The notes beneath the pieces were generated by a model. The model saw only the letters and a list, made by a program, of their open reading frames with translations, did not search any database and was not told the origin of the DNA. Position numbers and translations under genes: made by a program. This document shows, piece by piece, positions 26,896 to 30,479 of a stretch of DNA of 30,479 nucleotides. Source of the stretch: CAVPDG01 sp963702535. Lineage in GTDB: Bacteria > Chloroflexota > Anaerolineae > Anaerolineales > UBA4823. Where the stretch lies: the NCBI GenBank assembly GCA_963702535.1, contig CAVPDG010000009.1:1-30479 (forward strand), given 5' to 3'. Numbering within the stretch: the stretch's first letter is position 1; the number at the start of each line of letters is the position of its first letter.

Positions 26896-29800
26896 TCATA
26901 ACCTCATCATCCCTGCCCACAAGCGAGCCATGACCTTGTGCTCAGGGATATTTTCCAGGAAGGCTTCCCGCCAGGCAGGGTCGCTGATCTTGCCAGCGCG
27001 CTCCTGCAGCTCCTGGCAGCCGCGGCGGATGGCATTTTCTCCGCTGGCTGGGTCGCCGGCAGCAGCGAACACCTGCGCGCAGGTCTGGTAAGCCAGGATG
27101 GGGAATTCCAGCGCCTGCGCGCCGTTCTCAACCAGGTATTCCCAAACTCCGCGGGTGTATTCCAGGGCTTGAGCCGCCTCTCCCACGGAGAGAGAGCTGC
27201 GCGCCAGCCCCGCCAGGGCGTCCTGACCATTCCCGGGCATGTCCAGCGCATCCAGGCGCTGCCAGGCTTCGGCAAAATGCTGGCGGGCAGCGGCAGGCTC
27301 GCCGGTTGCTTCGGCTACCAGACCCAGGTAGGTGGATGCAACGGCAAAGGCGAAGTGATCCACCCCGGCAGCGCCGGTGAGCGCCTGCTCCAATACCTGC
27401 CTGGCGGCTGAGCCATCCCCCAGCCGCAAGTGAGCCAGCCCCAGGTTGAGCTGCGAATAGATGATCGTTTTAGTGAAGCCGATCTTCTGGGCGATCAGCA
27501 AGGCGCGCTGCAGGGCTTCTCGACCCTGCTCAGGCAAGCCCATGACCACGGTGTAGTAGCCAAGGTTATTGAGGACGATCGTCTCGCCAGCCGAGTCACC
27601 CAGGCGGCGCGTGATAGCCAGGGTCTGCTGCATGAGCTGCGCAGCGCGCGACAGGTCGCCGGTCCCGGATAAATATACCGATAGGTTCGTCAGCGCCCTC
27701 GCCTGGATGATCTCATCACCGATTTGCGGCAGAAGCGCCAGGACAGCCTGCATCAGGCTGGCAGCCTGTTCTAGCTCTCCCAGGTGAGTCAGGCTGACCA
27801 CCTGCATGGCAAGTACATCTGCCTGAGCCTCCACGTTCCCGGCTCGCCGGGCAGCTTGATCGGAGGCGGTGTAAGCCTGGAGGGCGAGACGTTCTTCGCC
27901 GGTTACGGCGAGATAGTAGCCCTGGCGAGCGTATGCCTGGGCAAGACAGTTCTCATCCCCCATCTGCCGCGCCAGGTCGATGAGCGCCAAATCGTCAGCC
28001 TGGCGGGCGGTGGCATCTCCCAGCACGCCAAGCACTTCATCGCGACCCAAAAGCGCCTGCCAGCGCCTGTGCAGGTCGGCGGGCGGAAGCAGCTCCAGCG
28101 CCTGGTCGAAGAAGCGGCGCGCTTCGGGATAAGCACCCTGGGAGATCGCCCGCTTGCCTGCCAGGATGCTCCAGTCTGCCGCCGGGTCTTTCTCCTGCGC
28201 CAGGAGGTAATGCCGGGCGACCAGGGCGGCAAATTCTTCCACACGCTTGCTGGACTCGGCTGCCTGCGCCAGCCAGCGCGCCACACCGGCGTGTATCAAG
28301 CGCCGCTGCTCTTTGAGCAGGGTCTGATACACCATCTCCTGGAACAGGGCGTGGTTGAAGCTGTACTCCTGCGAGCCGGCAAATTGGGAGATCGCCTCAG
28401 GGTTGACGATCTTTTGATTTGCCAGGAGGGCCAATTGCGGCGCCGGCGGGCTGTCCTCTTTGCTGATGGCTTGTAGGAGCGAATCCCAGAAATTGCGCCC
28501 GACGACCGATGCACCCTGCAATGTTTGGCGGGCTTCGGCGGGCAAGAGCTCCAGGCGAGCCTGGATCACAGCGGTCAGTGTGGGTGGGATGCGCACGCTA
28601 TGCAGGCGCTGCGCATCCACCTGCCAACTCCCGCCATCACCCTCGGCGACGATCACGCCCTCATCGATGAGCATATTCACCAGCTCTTCCAGGTAATACG
28701 GGTTGCCATCCGACCGCTCCACGAGCAGCTCGCTCAGCTCCGGAGGGGCAGACTCCAGGCAACTCAAGACCTGGGCGGCAAGCTGCCGGCTTGAGCCTGC
28801 GCTCAAGGGGGCAAGATCGAGGCGCGAGCGGACGATGTTTTCGCCGGGCTGCGCTCCTTCCCATTCGGGGTGAATGTCGAACAGCCGCAGGCGGGTCAGG
28901 CAGAGCGCCGCCAGCCTGGAGCCGCGGCAACGACGGACAAGCTCGCGGATGGCATCCAGTGAGGGTCCATCTGCCCAATGGATATCATCGAAGACCAGGA
29001 GCAAGGGCGAGGCTTCTGCCAATGCCGTGAAATATCCTTGCAGGTAGAACAATGCCTGCTGGCGCAACTGCTGGGGATCATCCTTCTCCGTCTGCCCGGC
29101 AGCCTCGAACCCGAGCAGGGCGCCGATCACATGCGCTTTATACCCCGGCGTCATCTTCCAGGTGTGCAGAGAGTCCTCTTCGAGCTTCTGGCGCGCCTGG
29201 GCAGCGCTATGGCTTTCCAGAATCGAGAAGGCGGAGAGGTCGCGCAGCAGAGCGTCAGGAGTTCCGGACAAGCCTTCACGGCGACGACATGAAACCGGCA
29301 GGCGCCGAGCGGCTGGAGGTCGACCCAACGCTCAATTCCGCTGCCAGGCGGCTCTGCCAATGCCGGGCTCGCCCACGATCGTGACCGGCTCCGCTCACAC
29401 GTTTCAATCACCTCCGGGAAGCCCGTTGCAGGCTTTAGCTCGGCGTCCCGCACCACCAGATGGGTCTGCACACCGGCGACCCCACGCCGGGAGGTCTGCT
29501 CGCTGCGCGGTGTCGCGCGCAGCACCAGGTAGGTTTGCAGAGGTTCGTCTTTGCCCTTGACCGACAGGGGAGGCTGCGCCTGGACATGGAACAAGCCGCG
29601 CACCTCGGCGATCGGTGTCGTGGGAAATCGACAGGCGACCGGGCGGCGCTGAGCTCTCCATCCGCGGCGGCAGGTCTGATCGCCATACCCATCCGGTGTT
29701 TTCGGCCTCAACTCCGGCGCCCACCATCGCCTGCGGGGTATTCAGCCCCACACGATCTGTTAAAGTCCACCAAGCCCCAGCGCTCCTGGTCGGTAACAAC

Positions 29801-30210
29801 ATAGGATTGGCTTCATCGAGAAAAAACAGACCGGCGTGAACCGCGCGCTCGGCGTCGCCCTAACCTGCCAGCGGGGCGCCGAAGATGGCCATCAAGCCAT
29901 CGCCCTGGTAACGCAAGACACGACCCCCATGGCGCTCGCCACGGCACCGGAGCGCGGCAGCGCCACATCCATCACCGCCAGGGTATCTTCAAAATCCAAT
30001 CACTGGCTGATCTCCGTGAAACCGACGATGCCGTGAAGAGGATAGTGACGAACTTGAGCTAAGACGGCTGCTCGCCCGACCAGGCATCCAGCCGGGCGAG
30101 CTTCTCGTGCACCGAAACCAGGCTAGCATCCACGAGCGCATCGCCTAAGATGCTCCACTCGGGCATCCCAACAGCCGCCCGCCGGCTGCGAGCTCGGCGA
30201 CGCTCGTCAT
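26896..30210 (-). CDS. Class III adenylate/guanylate cyclase - STAND-type ATPase - TPR protein, N-terminal third frameshifted
   Basis: About 1,100 aa if reconstructed. From 29328 down to 26896 the frame is clean: ATPase domain with Walker B LLLVFDDIHWADG, sensor-like RSDGNPYYLEELVNML and FNHALFQEMVYQTLL, then about 400 residues of TPR helices. Before that the class III cyclase domain is recognisable only across frames: FVTILFT plus IVGFTEIS (about 30057-30010), GRVLRYQGDGLMAIFGAP (about 29930-29875), VGLNTPQAMVGAG (about 29745), and VKGKDEPLQTYLVLRATPR (about 29560). The ATPase P-loop region reads VTIVGEPGIGRA (about 29390-29355) where GKS is expected, then breaks frame. The proposed start ATG 30210 encodes a helical leader (ILGDALVDASLVSVHEKLARLDAW). 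Such proteins make cAMP or cGMP under control of an ATPase switch. Indels look like sequencing error, but true loss of the cyclase is possible. Confidence 0.8.
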
Positions 30211-30314
30211 TACAAGCTGATCCTGAGAGAAGGTCGAGTCCGTCCTAACACCACACTGAGAACCCCCCAACTCCAGCAGGGCTGTAGACATTTTCGACAA
30301 AGAAAACTGATCCA

Positions 30315-30344
30315 ATTATAGTGATTTCATTCAAATTTCAGCAA
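30315..30344 (-). promoter_or_regulatory. Possible promoter of the cyclase operon
   Basis: On the minus strand a perfect -10 TATAAT (30320-30315) is preceded, 18 bases upstream, by TTGCTG (30344-30339, three of six to TTGACA). It sits in the only AT-rich patch near this end, about 100 bases before ATG 30210. The -10 is good; the -35 is weak. Confidence 0.5.
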
Positions 30345-30479
30345 ATAAATTGCAGCGGAGATGTGGATGAAGCACCGCCACAAGAGCAGGCATGCCCAGT
30401 GGGTCTGGACGACGTTCCCATGGCGAAGAGCCTGCGGGAAAGCGCCAGGGTTGCCAGTTGGCGGCGCAAGCTGTCTCTG

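Overview
The window looks like a piece of a moderately high-GC, probably monoderm bacterial chromosome. I infer Chloroflexota (Anaerolineae-like). The reasons are Thr-Pro-rich linkers in exported proteins, a YIP1 / ABC ATPase / CARDB / FtsX gene block, a large cyclase-ATPase-TPR protein, and two consensus TTGACA-N17-TATAAT promoters. This is inference from gene style; no rRNA or tRNA is present to confirm it. Many genes carry single-base frameshifts while the predicted protein stays conserved on both sides. These cluster in 1-840, 18.8-21.0 kb and 29.3-30.2 kb, which fits sequencing or assembly indels at least as well as real gene decay.

Layout. 0-3.4 kb: a frameshifted B12-binding radical SAM enzyme and an O-antigen-ligase-like membrane protein with a TPR tail. 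3.5-8.1 kb: a tight four-gene block of YIP1 membrane protein, LolD/MacB-type ATPase, secreted IPT/CARDB protein and MacB/FtsX permease. 8.1-9.4 kb: a palindromic repeat, a terminator and a minus-strand two-S1-domain RNA-binding protein, followed by divergent promoters. 9.4-17.9 kb: a giant secreted SpvB/RHS protein of about 2,400 aa. After its DPxGH motif it carries a complete M23 (LytM) peptidase domain, and an AT-rich lipoprotein gene follows one base later. 18.1-21.0 kb: a PerR-type Fur regulator and a heavily frameshifted katG. 21.1-23.1 kb: a minus-strand FtsX permease and ABC ATPase. 23.2-25.1 kb: a 100-bp IS5-like MITE in the leader of an EamA permease gene, followed by phosphonoacetaldehyde hydrolase. 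25.1-30.2 kb: a minus-strand signalling operon made of a class III cyclase-ATPase-TPR protein, an unrecognised 142-aa protein, and a cyclic-nucleotide-binding-domain/SpoIIE-type phosphatase.

The best candidates for something undescribed are two. First is the RHS-M23 protein with its adjacent beta-propeller lipoprotein: a possible polymorphic peptidoglycan-hydrolase toxin with a surface-anchored immunity or accessory protein, in a segment whose base composition switches to AT-rich. Second is the cyclase / small protein / CNB-PP2C operon, in which one operon appears to encode both the maker and the reader of a cyclic nucleotide. The peroxide module (PerR-KatG) and the phosphonate pair (EamA-PhnX) are more conventional.
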